Source of the DNA: Gigaspora rosea | Lineage: Eukaryota > Glomeromycota > Glomeromycetes > Diversisporales > Gigasporaceae | Assembly: GCA_003550325.1 (NCBI GenBank) | Contig: QKWP01000043.1 | Span: forward strand, 189,341 to 253,340 | Direction of reading: 5' to 3' | DNA length: 64,000 nt | Shown here: one piece after another, positions 43,490 through 53,915 of the stretch | Position numbering within the stretch: position 1 is the stretch's first letter | How the letters are laid out: every line of letters begins with the position of its first letter | Made by a program: the position numbers and the translations under genes | Notes under the pieces: generated by a model | Database searches by the model: none | What the model was told of the DNA's origin: nothing | The model's input: only the letters and a program-made list of their open reading frames with translations

Positions 43490-46430
43490 GTGAGAATTGA
43501 TACAATAGTTGCAGGGTAGTCTCTAATGTATCTGTAAAATGACTCAGAGTTCCACCTATCGATTTTCTGAATTAGAATGCTTCCTATTACAAGTTTTGTT
43601 GTTCCTCCTGCACAAAAACTGTGCCCTGCTATGTTTTCATTGGGCAGTAGTTGTTTTAGTTTGGTTATGAACTAGCTTTTCATGGCCCAGGAACTATCGG
43701 GTTTGGCAAAGAGCAGTGGGCAGTATTTGGCATAGAATAATTGTGTCCTGTGGTATGCATATGTTTTTTTAATGCATATACTGGACATAATGCGTCATTT
43801 GTTGGATTGATAATTAATATTGCACGGTTTGCGGGTTTGTGAACCTTTGTTCTGGCAAGTTGGATGAGGGAAAAGTTGTATTGCCGGTTTTCTTGAAACT
43901 TTGTACTGCTAATTGTGAAACTTTGGATGCATCTGATTGGTTGTTCAGCAGAAGCTCTCCTAGGTGGGTTAGTCCGTAAAAGGCTAAAAGAGCCACTGCC
44001 CAGAACAGGATATTTGTAGAGTCCATTATGTCTAATTTGAATCTGATTGTTGTTAGATATTGTCGAGTAATATGTACTTTCTGTTTGATAGGAGAGTGAG
44101 AGTGTATTGAGTTAATAGTTTTAAAAGCTGGATTATAAGAGGGTCATTTCAGATGTTTGTCCAGTTGTAATAGTTACATTCGTGGTAGTGTTTTAGTGCA
44201 GCTAAGGATAATAGGATTGTAGTAGGTGAGACTGCTTTGTGAAAGAAGGTGATGTACTTGATGAGGGAGTCTTTGAAAATTGGCCAGATAGAGTTGTTAT
44301 TGTTGCACCATTGGTTGTCGTTGGTAAGTTTTTCGTATCTTTTGATAATTGCCTCATAAGATTTGTTGATTGGTGTTTCAATATTTAAAATCAGTGCGAC
44401 TTGTTTGTCAAGAGAAGGTTGGTTGTTAAAAGTGTTAAAGTTGTTGGTATTGGCTAGTAGTAGTTTCCCCCATTGGGTTTTTTGAGTCGTTTTTTCTATT
44501 GTTTAAGGGAAGGTATAACAGTAATTAGATGCCTATATTTTTCAGAAACTTCTGGTGGAAAGTATCGTGCTAGAGGGTTATTCGCGATATATTTGTGGTG
44601 CCCATTGCGAGAAAGTAAATCTGCATCCTAGTTGTCTATTTCTGGTATATGCTCGATTTTTATTGAGAAATTGCTCTGGATTTGGATCATGTATATGCTA
44701 GCTATTAAGTCATTAATGTCTGGGTTTTTGCAGTAGCCTGTGTAATATGCTTCAACATTGGCTAGGTTATCCATCCAGACTATAAGCTTTTTTCTCTGCT
44801 ATATAAGGGCAAAGGTTCATATAGCGATTAGGATAGTTAACAGTACTCACATTTGGATATTTATTGTAAATAAGTCAAGTTTGTTGGACCACGTGAAGGC
44901 GGTAAAGCTGTTTTGGAATGTTGTGCCTTCTCCTATATTTGATGCATCCGTGAATAGATTTACAGTATGTGAAGTACCATGTGCCATCCTATAGAAGTTG
45001 AATGCCGGTTCAGGTTTGTATACTACTGTATGTCGATTTTCATAGGTTGTTATATGTATATGAAACTTGGGAGAGTGAGCTGAATTTTGTGATTGGATGA
45101 GTCTCTATACAAAAGGATGTCCTTGTGGGATTATTAGATATGCCCAAACTAGTGAGCCAACTAATGATTGAAGGTCTTTCTGAAGACGCCATTTTTTAGC
45201 TATCCATTGGTTAAGTAACAGGATTAATTTCTCCTTTTTCTAGTAGGGTATTGATGCTGTCATGAATACCATGTCCAGTGTTATGCCTAGAAAGATAATG
45301 TTAGTGCCTGGTCCTTCTAACTTTGATGCTTTGTAGAGGCTGATAATGGTGTCAAGAATACGAATGAATTGTCAAAGTTCTTGTGAGCTGTCTGTTGGCA
45401 AAATTATCAGGAAGTCATCTATATAGTGTATGATTGCTAGAATACTTTGCTGAATTGCGATCCAGGCTACAATATTGGCGAAGCGGCAGAAGATTTCTCC
45501 CAAAGCTTGATTTTCAAAGGTAAGGACTTTGTCGAAATAAATGCTGTTATTATAGGAGAATCCTTGTAAGAGCTAGTCTACTAGGTGGACAGAGAGTATA
45601 CGGTATGCATGCTTGATGTCTACTTTTGACAGAGTGCAGCTGTTGCCAAAGTAGTTTATCCAGCGAATCACATGACTCACATTTCGTATTTTGTAAAGAA
45701 TTCCTTTTTGTCAATCCTGTTGTTAATGCTTCTATCTGGAGGAGAGGAAAAATGATAGATCACTTGGTATGCTGTAGGATTAGTGTCCTTTTTCTCTACT
45801 AATCTGCATGGATTTGTTTGAAAAGTTTCACAGAGCATATTGTTTTCTTGAAATGGGCCGCAAATTTATTTGTTGGTCAGTTCATCTTCAATATAGGTTT
45901 GAAATGCTTCAGGAGCAGTGTTATTAGAATTCAGATTCTCTTGGATGAGTTTTGTTCAAGTCCCTCTGAAGTTGAACCTGAACCCATTTGTGATACCATT
46001 TTCCAAATAACTGATAAACTGATGGTTCAGGTGTGAGGCTGTGAGGCATCGAAAGGCTTGTATATTGATGGAGATTTGTATATTGAAGTGGCATGGGTCT
46101 AGTTTCGATAGAAAGTGCTGTTCCATGTCTGTTAAGGAAATATAAGGAGGAGGCACTACCGACAAAGTCTCGTTTACTGACTGTAAAGTAGGAGCTTTGT
46201 CAGTTGTTATATTGCGTGATAGTTTGAATTGTGCAGTGTGTTGTAAAGGTTTTGCATATCTATTTCTTGTTGAGGTAGGCTCCTTTTCGGGTTCACAGAG
46301 TTGCTTCTAGAGGCAGCCACGGGGTTGTACTCATGGTTGTGTTCAAGTACAGATGCAGGGTTTTCTTCTTTGTTTGGACGTTCTGGGTTGGTTGTTGACT
46401 TGCATATGCATCCAGGCGCTCATTTAATTT
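43490..46430 (-). pseudogene. Degenerate RT-RNase H-tyrosine recombinase region
   Basis: No frame spans the region, but homology is continuous on the minus strand. RT lies at about 46000-45200, with SKVDIKHAYRILSVH near 45620 and the catalytic HYIDDFLIILP (YIDD at 45425-45414). RNase H-like sequence lies at about 45000-44640 (VNLFTDAS). A recombinase N-terminal domain is at about 44400-44100, and the catalytic domain at 44030-43490 has FYGLTHLGELL and GHSFCAGGTT, ending in FYRYIRDYP with the nucleophile Tyr. Active enzymes have Arg at the positions now His and Cys. Stops and frameshifts also occur in RT. The element is dead as an autonomous copy. Confidence 0.85.
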
Positions 46431-46706
46431 ACTAATTATATTAAATTGAAAGCCCATTCTTTAGTTAATGTAGGACTTGATTGAGTTAATTATTGAGTTA
46501 GCCAATGCTTGGCACACTGCGTCAATGTATGCCTTGTGTTTATATTAATTTTTGAGAGGTCGATTAGAGGTGCTGCCTGGTTTGCTCCTTCCGTGTTTAT
46601 TGTACTGGGTAGAGCTGTTTCACTATTCATGTTCCTTAGTGTTTTTCCTTTTGTTTCTTCCATCATGATAGAACTTCGGTATATCTGTGTTTTGTATATG
46701 TACTTG

Positions 46707-47117
46707 TTAGAGATGTGCCTTATGCATTATGCATGCTGCATTATGCAATGCATAATATCACATAATGCAATGCAAGACTTGTAAAATTTAAAAATGCACA
46801 TAGAGATTATTATATAATTTTTATTCAATTAAAATTATATAATTTGCTTTTATTCTAACAATATTTTTTTAAATCAGAACTTATAAATTATATATATTAC
46901 TTTTTAATTTGCTACCATAGTTTTTATCAAGCAAATTTCTTGGCCCAACTTTTACAACTATATATTGTAGTCTCCTGATTCTGCTATTTTATATTTAATA
47001 GCTAGTCTAAATTCACTAATATATTATATAAAGATGCAGGATTGCATAATGCATCATGCTGCATAATGTCGCATTATGCAATGCAAAACCAAAAAAACCT
47101 GCATTTGCACATTTCTA
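46707..47117. mobile_element. hAT-like MITE nested in the Ngaro-like element (411 bp)
   Basis: Ends TAGAGATGTGC and GCACATTTCTA are inverted repeats. The exact 8-bp duplication GTACTTGT lies at 46699-46706 and 47118-47125. Subterminal arms are full of ATTATGCATTATGCA/TGCATAATGCATC palindromes. No coding. It interrupts the 5' leader of the retroelement, so it is younger. Confidence 0.9.
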
Positions 47118-47131
47118 GTACTTGTGTATAT

Positions 47132-47424
47132 GCGAATTTTGGAATTTCTGATTTTGCTTGTAAGTGGAAAAAGAGAAAGAGCTTGTGGCGAGTGTATTTA
47201 TATGCTTTACCTATTGATGTCAAGTGTAACATCACGTGATCAACTGGTGTGTCTGCATGAGATTTATTGATAGCTGTATTACAATTGCTGAGCTCTGTAT
47301 AACACCACCTGATTTGGCTCACGTCTTAAGCCTTGTCCCATGTGCCTCATCCCTGTGCCCAGGTTATGAGCTACAATTAGTGCTTTATGGTTTTTTGAAT
47401 AGTTGACTTACCGTTAACTTCTAC
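47132..47424 (-). repeat. Split direct repeat A1
   Basis: The 5' terminal repeat on the coding strand. It ends at 47424 with TTAACTTCTAC, after which host sequence (the 9.1-kb element) resumes. Confidence 0.87.
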
Positions 47425-47781
47425 AATTATTTTGTATAACAATTGTATAAATGTATAATAAAATGCTTACAATGATATGCCAAAAAACTTTTGACTATAT
47501 TAAATTACTCACTGATTTAAGACATATTACTACTATATTCAATTTCTGTTGTTTGGTAGATTTGTGTAAAAATTGGGCATGTTTTGGTATTCGTAGAAAC
47601 TAAATACCACTTCCTTAAATAATTGAAATTGTTTAAATACTAAATTTTAATTTATTAACTAATATATTCGTTCTAAACCTCTAGCAACTATACTTATTTT
47701 ACACATTTATGTGTGCTATGTAATATCACTTTGAAAATTAACAACTATCGTAACTATTTTTTGATATTTAACTAAAACATA
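47425..47781. other. Interior of the 9.1-kb element, nothing recognised
   Basis: AT-rich DNA with no frame above background and no match elsewhere in the window. Confidence 0.5.
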
Positions 47782-48142
47782 TGGGCCCTCAAAAGTAGAA
47801 CCAAACAATTTGACAATTTTTTGAAAATTAACCTGTTTGATTGATCAGGTATAAAATTTAAAGCCCAAACTTTTTTACTTAATAATGAAAGTCTGATCAC
47901 TTAATAAATTTTTGTGATACAACAGTTAAAAGCTTTTGACGCTATAATCTAAAAATAGATTTACTGGGATTTTAAAAGCAATCTACAGGTCTACAGATCT
48001 AATAATCAAGTTTAAACAGGTTTGTTAATCATGAATATACTATTTTTAGATTGTTTTGATTTTGTGTAACAAAATAGTTTTTGCCAATTTTCTCAAAACC
48101 CGTGATCTGCCAAATTGTCTGGTTTCTACTTTTGAGGGCCCA
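47782..48142. mobile_element. Tc1/mariner-like MITE (361 bp)
   Basis: Ends TGGGCCCTCAAAAGTAGAA and TTCTACTTTTGAGGGCCCA are inverted repeats extending with small gaps to about 36 bp. TA flanks both sides (47780-47781 and 48143-48144). The interior is AT-rich and non-coding. Confidence 0.85.
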
Positions 48143-48144
48143 TA

Positions 48145-49204
48145 TAGTGAGAATCTTTTAAAACTTTAATGTATCAATTTTTTAGCCGTATTATGAAATT
48201 TGGTCAAAAAAAGAAGTTATAAGAGTAATATGTAATATATGGGCATGTTAGACATCAATATTAGTAATTTCTTGGTTTTTATAACCATGCGAGTCAGGTT
48301 TGCAAACCTTAAAAAAATTTTGTATGTAAATTACTGTAAATTTTTCTTAAAAAATTTTTTTATTTAAAATAAAAAATTCAATATTAAGTTTAAAGTCAAA
48401 TTAATTAATTGTCACTCAACTATAACTTGAGCTTTAACACACTCTTTATGTAAGCTAGATCTACAAATCCCTTTGTCTCGCTGTTTATACTATTGAAATA
48501 AGTTGAATTGAATTTCATTTATATGATTGGAATTATACTATAAGCTTCTTTTAAACTTATATTCAGATTTTAGATTTTTTACAAAATATACAAACATTTC
48601 TTATCTAAAAAAAATTTGTCATAAAGCTCTGGAATGATATGTTTCCTTTTTATGACCAATTTATTTATTACTTTTTGCATTTTTTAGCCATTCAGTAGAT
48701 TTTTTATAGCAAGACAATATTCTAACACTATTTCAATCACGCAATCTTTTTTTCATCAAAAATTCCTACTTTTTGTATATTTGAAAACTAATAAATTGCC
48801 CTTTAGTCAACATATTTCAAAATTATATTGACTAAAAAAATCATGCTCTTAGTAAATTTAAAAAATATTACCTAAATTCCCTATACTTTGCTATTGCAAA
48901 CTTTAGATAATATATTGTCCACCCAATTCACTTTAGCGAATTTCAAATATCTGTTTTTCGTCACTAGCAGTACCTATGCTTTTGGTATTGAATTGTAACA
49001 TTGAATTAATCTTAAAAACCATTTAATACCTTTTTTTTTATAAATATGTTTTGTCATAGCACTCTTTTCCACATTTCGAATAGCTATTTTCAGTAAAATA
49101 TTGTCTATTCAAATTACCGTTTGTCCCAGTATTTTAGACTTGGCCATCTAAATACAAATTAAATTAATTTCATTACCATTACATCAAACACACAATTAAT
49201 GTGT
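48145..49204. other. Interior of the 9.1-kb element, nothing recognised
   Basis: About 1.06 kb of AT-rich DNA (mostly A/T runs) with no supported gene, repeat or RNA. It probably belongs to the original non-autonomous element. Confidence 0.5.
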
Positions 49205-50173
49205 ATATCAGTAATCCGATTTGTCACATGTAAATTTCATACATATGAAATTTTAAAATATTACATATAAAATTACTATAAACTTTGAAGCTTTAATTTT
49301 TTTCAATCTACATATTAATTTAAAATTAAATTTCATGATTATATAGAGCAAAAGGAGGTGAATAAAAAACCTTTCCTGCCAAGCCACAGTTCTGTCATTT
49401 TTGTACAAATCAAAAATGTAACTTTTTCAAAAACAAATACTTTCTAATTTTAAGATCATAAATATATGTAAAATTATGCCCTGAACAACTTTACTTAGGA
49501 GACCTTCATAGGTTACCTTGTAAGCAAAGTTGTTCAGCACGTAATTTTACTTGTATTTAAAATCAAATTGTGTTTTTTTGGCCATTTACTAGGTGAAAAA
49601 TGAGGTCGAATTTAGAAAAAAAATTTTTTCTTAAAAAATTTTTTAGAAAAAAATTTTTTTCTAACTTCGACCCCATTTTTCATCTAGTAAATGGCCAAAA
49701 AAACACGATTTGACTTTAAATACAAGTAAAATTACGTGCTGAACAACTTTGCTTAAGCGCCCAAAGTAGGTTACCTAATGGAAAAAAAGTTTTATATTGC
49801 AAAGTTAAAAATTTTAACAGTTGTACATAGACAACTCATTTTTCTTACAAGGTAACCTACGAAGGTCTCCTAAGTAAAGTTGTTCAGGGCATAATTTACA
49901 TATACTCATGATCTTAAAATCAGAAAATATTTGTTTTTGACAAAGTTACATTTTCGATTGTGCAAAAATGGCAGAACTATGGCTTGGCAGGAAAGGTTTT
50001 TTTATTCACCTCCTTTTGCTCTATATAATCGCGAAATTTAATTTTAAATTAATATGTAGGTTGAAAAACATCAAAGCTTCAAAGTTTATAGTAATTTTAT
50101 ATATAATTTTTTAAAATTTCATATATATGAAATTTACATCTAATATTTGTGTGACAAGTTGGATGACTGATAT
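49205..50173. repeat. Fold-back element 1 (about 970 bp)
   Basis: Nearly the whole segment is an inverted repeat centred at about 49640. The outer arms start ATATCAG and end CTGATAT, with matching blocks such as CAAAAGGAGGTGAATAAAAA against its complement at about 50000-50020. Near the centre, TGGCCATTTACTAGGTGAAAAA is mirrored. A subrepeat around CTGAACAACTTTGCTTAAGC occurs in both orientations within the right arm. The left arm lacks the spacer that separates these in the right arm, so it carries an internal deletion. It is homologous to element 2 at 52635-53695. Confidence 0.85.
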
Positions 50174-51238
50174 ATATTTATTTTAAAGTACTACATATAA
50201 GGTAATCATTAATAATAAATTTTGTTTTAGACAAAAAGTTGGGTCTCTCTTTCTTGTTTCCTTGTTAAATTTTGAACAAAGACTGACTTTTTTTCCCTTT
50301 TATCTTAACTGGTTTATTTTGGAATGCCTGAATAAAAATCTTGAGGTTTATCATATAAATATACAGTACACACTTTTTAGATTTTCAGTGACCCTAAACA
50401 GACTTTTTAAGAGTTAGAAAAAACCGTATACTTTGACCATTAAGATCAGGATGGATTTAATAAAGGCTTCATTTACAGAATGTTCATGCTTTAAACATTT
50501 CCTTGTTTTCTCATTTATTATCTTTTCTAATAAAATTCAGTTTCTCTATAATAGATAATATAATATGTTACTTATATTATTTGATATTTGTATGTATAAT
50601 ACATTAAAATAAAGATCGATTTTTATATATAACTGATAATATCTAAATAATCCCTATTAGCTTTTCAATAGTATGTACCTGTATAAATATATTTATTAAA
50701 ACTTTAAAATTAATTGGTATATACTATTTTCAAATACTTATGGGTAGATATGAGATACAAATAAACCATTAGAAATCGATCTACAAAATGCTTTAGCATT
50801 GGCTATTCGTGGGACAATTTATCAAAAAATGAAAAGATACAAAGAATCGCTCATAGATTTTAAGTCATATATATCAATATCTTATCTTTATTCCTTTCAT
50901 TTTAGTTTTATTCTGGTTGATCGGCAAAGTCAGGTTCTTCCTTGTCAGGATTCCTATTGTTAAAATAATAATTATACATCTGGTTCTGTTTTAAATATCA
51001 AAGAGAACAGTTATAAAGTCTTTATATAAATAACTACTTACTTTTATATATTTTGAGTTTCATAAAAATATATATCTTGGTAGCTAGAATATTTTAAAGA
51101 AATTTATTATAAATGCTTTTATTAGTCAAATATGATTCATATGAAATTTATATAATCTACTTATCAAACGACAATTTTTGTACAACTATTTAATTTGTGT
51201 AACTATAAGTTGTCCCTCTGTAATTTTACTAACCCTAG
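50174..51238. other. Right end of the 9.1-kb element
   Basis: AT-rich, non-coding DNA up to the right terminal inverted repeat. No frame or RNA is supported. Confidence 0.5.
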
Positions 51239-51952
51239 ATAATACTAATTTCGCAAAAATAATAGAAATTAAAAGAAGACAGGCATCACATCTAAATAGA
51301 ATAATTTTAAAATAGCAAATTTATTATTAGTCTTTAAGATAACAATAGTTAACAAAGTTGATTATTACTCACAATATTGATAAAGCAATTTATTCAGTAA
51401 ATTAATTAGCATAAAACTTTTAGGATTTTTTACTAATCTGGAATATTTCAAATTCTTCTACTGAAAACCATGACCCTCTATTGTTTTCAAATGTAGATGC
51501 ATTTCTAATTTGTTTTTCATATGAGTTTCGTGCATGCCAATATTTTCTATCAGATTAAAACTATTTGAAATAGCTAAATCAACGGCATCACCAAATAATG
51601 GGCCATAATCATTTCTACAATAAATTGCACGTTCTGATCGTATTACACAACTTAAATAAAATTTTGAATTGTACTATTTTTCAATGAAAAAAGAAAGCTA
51701 TCATTGCAATACTTATATCCTGGATTATTTCTATCCCAACCGATAGGATTATAATCACCAAGAATTTTATCAATGCCATTAACCTTCATAACTACAACAA
51801 GATGTGTTTGCTTATTATATAATTTCAAAAATGAATCTGAATTAAAACTATCTCTAGTTCCACGAAGAAGTAATTTAAATTCATATAGATTATTTGTTAA
51901 AGAATATATATATTCTTTTTTATCAATTCATGAAGTAATTTCTACTGCATAT

Positions 51953-53770
51953 TGTTAGAGGCAAAAATGGACCCTCCATGTAAATGTCACCGCAATACAC
52001 TACTAACACTAACTAATATCAACCCTACAAGCTCTCAAGACTCCTAAACCTTGATCTGGCAGGCAAAAAGAGGCATGGAAGATTTGGTTTGGGTCTCAAG
52101 ATTCGGAGAATCTTGGTATAGTGTGGATACTTGGTCCAATTAACTAGGGTCGAGATAGAGCTCTAAACTATATTGCAAGACTCTAATATTAGGTCATGGG
52201 ATTTGGACTTTAATATGATTTTACCTATTGTGGGAGTGGATAAATTCATTTATAACAATAACAGTTTATTCAAATATTTATCGGGATAATCACTAGAGCA
52301 AACACTTCTACTCTAATTTTGAAGATAATCGCTCTACAACGTTGAACTCAAACTTCGAACTCAACTAAGCTCAAAAAGCTGTCTTGCTCTAAAGATAAGA
52401 GACATTGTATTTATACTTTTATATTACTGCACTAATACTACTCTCATACAGGTTTTATAATTGCTCAAACTATCCAAATGACTGATCTGATATATCTGTC
52501 AGATCTAACAGAACTGGCAAATCTATCTAAACTGACCGAACTGTCCAATTTGTCAGATATGACTGACAACTATACTAATAAGGTAATGTCTATGTAAGGC
52601 TGTAGTTCAAACCTATTTTTAGAAACAAATACTAATATCAGTCATCCGATTTGTCACATGTAAATTTTTTATATATAAAATTATAAAAAAAAACATATAA
52701 AATTACTATAAACTTTGAAGAAATGATGTTCTGAAGTCTACATATTAACCTAAAATTTGATTTTTCGGAAATATAGAACAAGGGGGGGAGAAAAAGGTAG
52801 TACAAAAATCGGATTAAAATTTTGCTAATTTTGTACAAAACGAAAATGTAAATTCACCAAAAACAAATATTTTACAATTTTAAGATGATGAATATATGTA
52901 AAATCATACCCTGAATAACTTTACTTAGGCGACCAAAGTAGGGTACCTTGTCAGAAAAATGGGTTACCTATGTACTAAAGTCAAATTTTTTGAGTTTTAA
53001 ATATAAAACCCCTTTTTTTATCAAGATAACCTACTTTGGTCGCTTAAGCAAAGTTGTTCAGCATGCAATTTTACTTATATGCGAAGTCAAAACGCGTTTT
53101 TCGGCCATTTACTAGGTGAAAAATAGCGTCGAAATTAGAAAAAAATTTTTTTCTAAAAAAAATTTTAGAGAAAAATTTTTTTTCTAACTTTGACGCTAAT
53201 TTTCACCTAGTAAATGGCCGAAAAAACGCGTTTTGACTTTGAATACAAGTAAAATTGCATGCTGAACAACTTTGCTTAAGCGACAAAGTAGGTTATCTTG
53301 ATAAAATGGGGGTTTATATTTAAAACTCAAAAAATTTGACTTTAGTACATAGGTAACCCATTTTTCTTACAAGGTAACCTACTTTGTTCGCCTAAGTAAG
53401 GTTATTCAGGGCATGATTTTACATATACTTATCATCTTAAAATTGAAAAATATTTGTTTTTGGTGAAGTTACATTTTCGTTTTGTACAAAATCAGCAAAA
53501 TTTTAATCTGATTTTTGTACTACCTTTTTCTCCTCCCCTTGTTCTATATTTCTGAAAAATTAAATTTTAGGTTAATATGTAGACTTCAGAACATCATTTC
53601 TTCAAAGTTTATAGTAATTTTATATATTTTTTTTTATAATTTTATATATAAAAAATTTACATGTAACTATAGTATGACAAATCAGATACTGATATATACA
53701 TATGCAAATACTACTAATTATAATCAAAATATATAAAAACAAAAGGCTGCAGGGGCGAGAGCCCTTCACA
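51953..53770. mobile_element. Probable solo LTR carrying a fold-back element
   Basis: Starts TGTTAGAGGC and ends CCCTTCACA (TG...CA boundaries). The flanks read ATAT and ATGT, a weak 4-bp target duplication relative to the intact CATGTGCTTC. Without the nested fold-back element it would be about 750 bp, with a TATA-like TATTTATACTTTTATATTAC near 52409. The internal element may be the gypsy remnant at 54.2-56.0 kb or another family; there is no second LTR to test this. Confidence 0.55.
52635..53695. repeat. Fold-back element 2 (about 1.06 kb)
   Basis: Almost complete inverted repeat centred near 53160, ends ATATCAGTCATCC and GATACTGATAT. Within each arm the motif family CTGAACAACTTTGCTTAAGC occurs twice in opposite orientation, at about 52912, 53034, 53265 and 53385, so each arm can also fold on itself. 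The centre has long TTTTTTCTAAAAAAA-type runs. Both arms retain the spacer lost from the left arm of element 1. No transposase. Confidence 0.87.
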
Positions 53771-53915
53771 ATGTGCTTTATTGATAACTGTTAAAAATGG
53801 TTCTGTGTTTCTAACAGGTAATATTGGTCTTAAAATTTTATAAGGTGAGAGAATTGTTGATGATACTTGTCTATTTGGTGAAATAAACTTTCTTGTTATA
53901 TCAGCTCAAAGAAAG

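Larger units (their letters stand above)
42199..47424 (-). mobile_element. Ngaro/PAT-like tyrosine-recombinase retroelement
   Basis: Read on the minus strand the order is A1 (47424-47132), coding region (about 46430-43490), B1 (43076-42812), A2 (42811-42507), B2 (42463-42199). This A1-ORFs-B1-A2-B2 pattern is the split direct repeat of Ngaro/PAT elements in the DIRS order. B1 and B2 are each 265 bp; A1 and A2 are about 295-305 bp. The coding region has RT, RNase H and tyrosine-recombinase homology in that order. Such elements integrate through the recombinase rather than a DDE integrase and leave no target duplication, in line with the flanks here. A1 is close to a nested hAT-like MITE. Confidence 0.9.
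42138..51238. mobile_element. 9.1-kb composite insertion with TIRs
   Basis: Left end CTAGGGGTTAGTAAAATTAC and right end GTAATTTTACTAACCCTAG are inverted repeats, and imperfect similarity (CAACTTAT) extends to about 35 bp. ATAATAC is duplicated at 42131-42137 and 51239-51245, and intact units carry it once (for example at copy G, near 24120). It contains an Ngaro-like element, a hAT-like MITE, a TA-flanked MITE and a fold-back element. None of the remaining sequence encodes a recognisable transposase. It is probably a large non-autonomous DNA transposon that grew by nested insertions; superfamily unknown. Confidence 0.85.
51425..53915 (-). pseudogene. BTB-BACK-TLDc pseudogene, copy K, split and truncated
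   Basis: The TLDc 3' half lies at 51425-51952 with several indels. Homology then stops inside the conserved EAHAAEIASW region and resumes at 53771 for the upstream TLDc linker, continuing to about 53915. The 1.8-kb gap is a probable solo LTR. Upstream BACK and BTB are missing: at 53915 the sequence changes to the gypsy remnant. The downstream flank is also separated by the 9.1-kb element at 51238, so three insertions or rearrangements hit this one copy. Confidence 0.85.
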
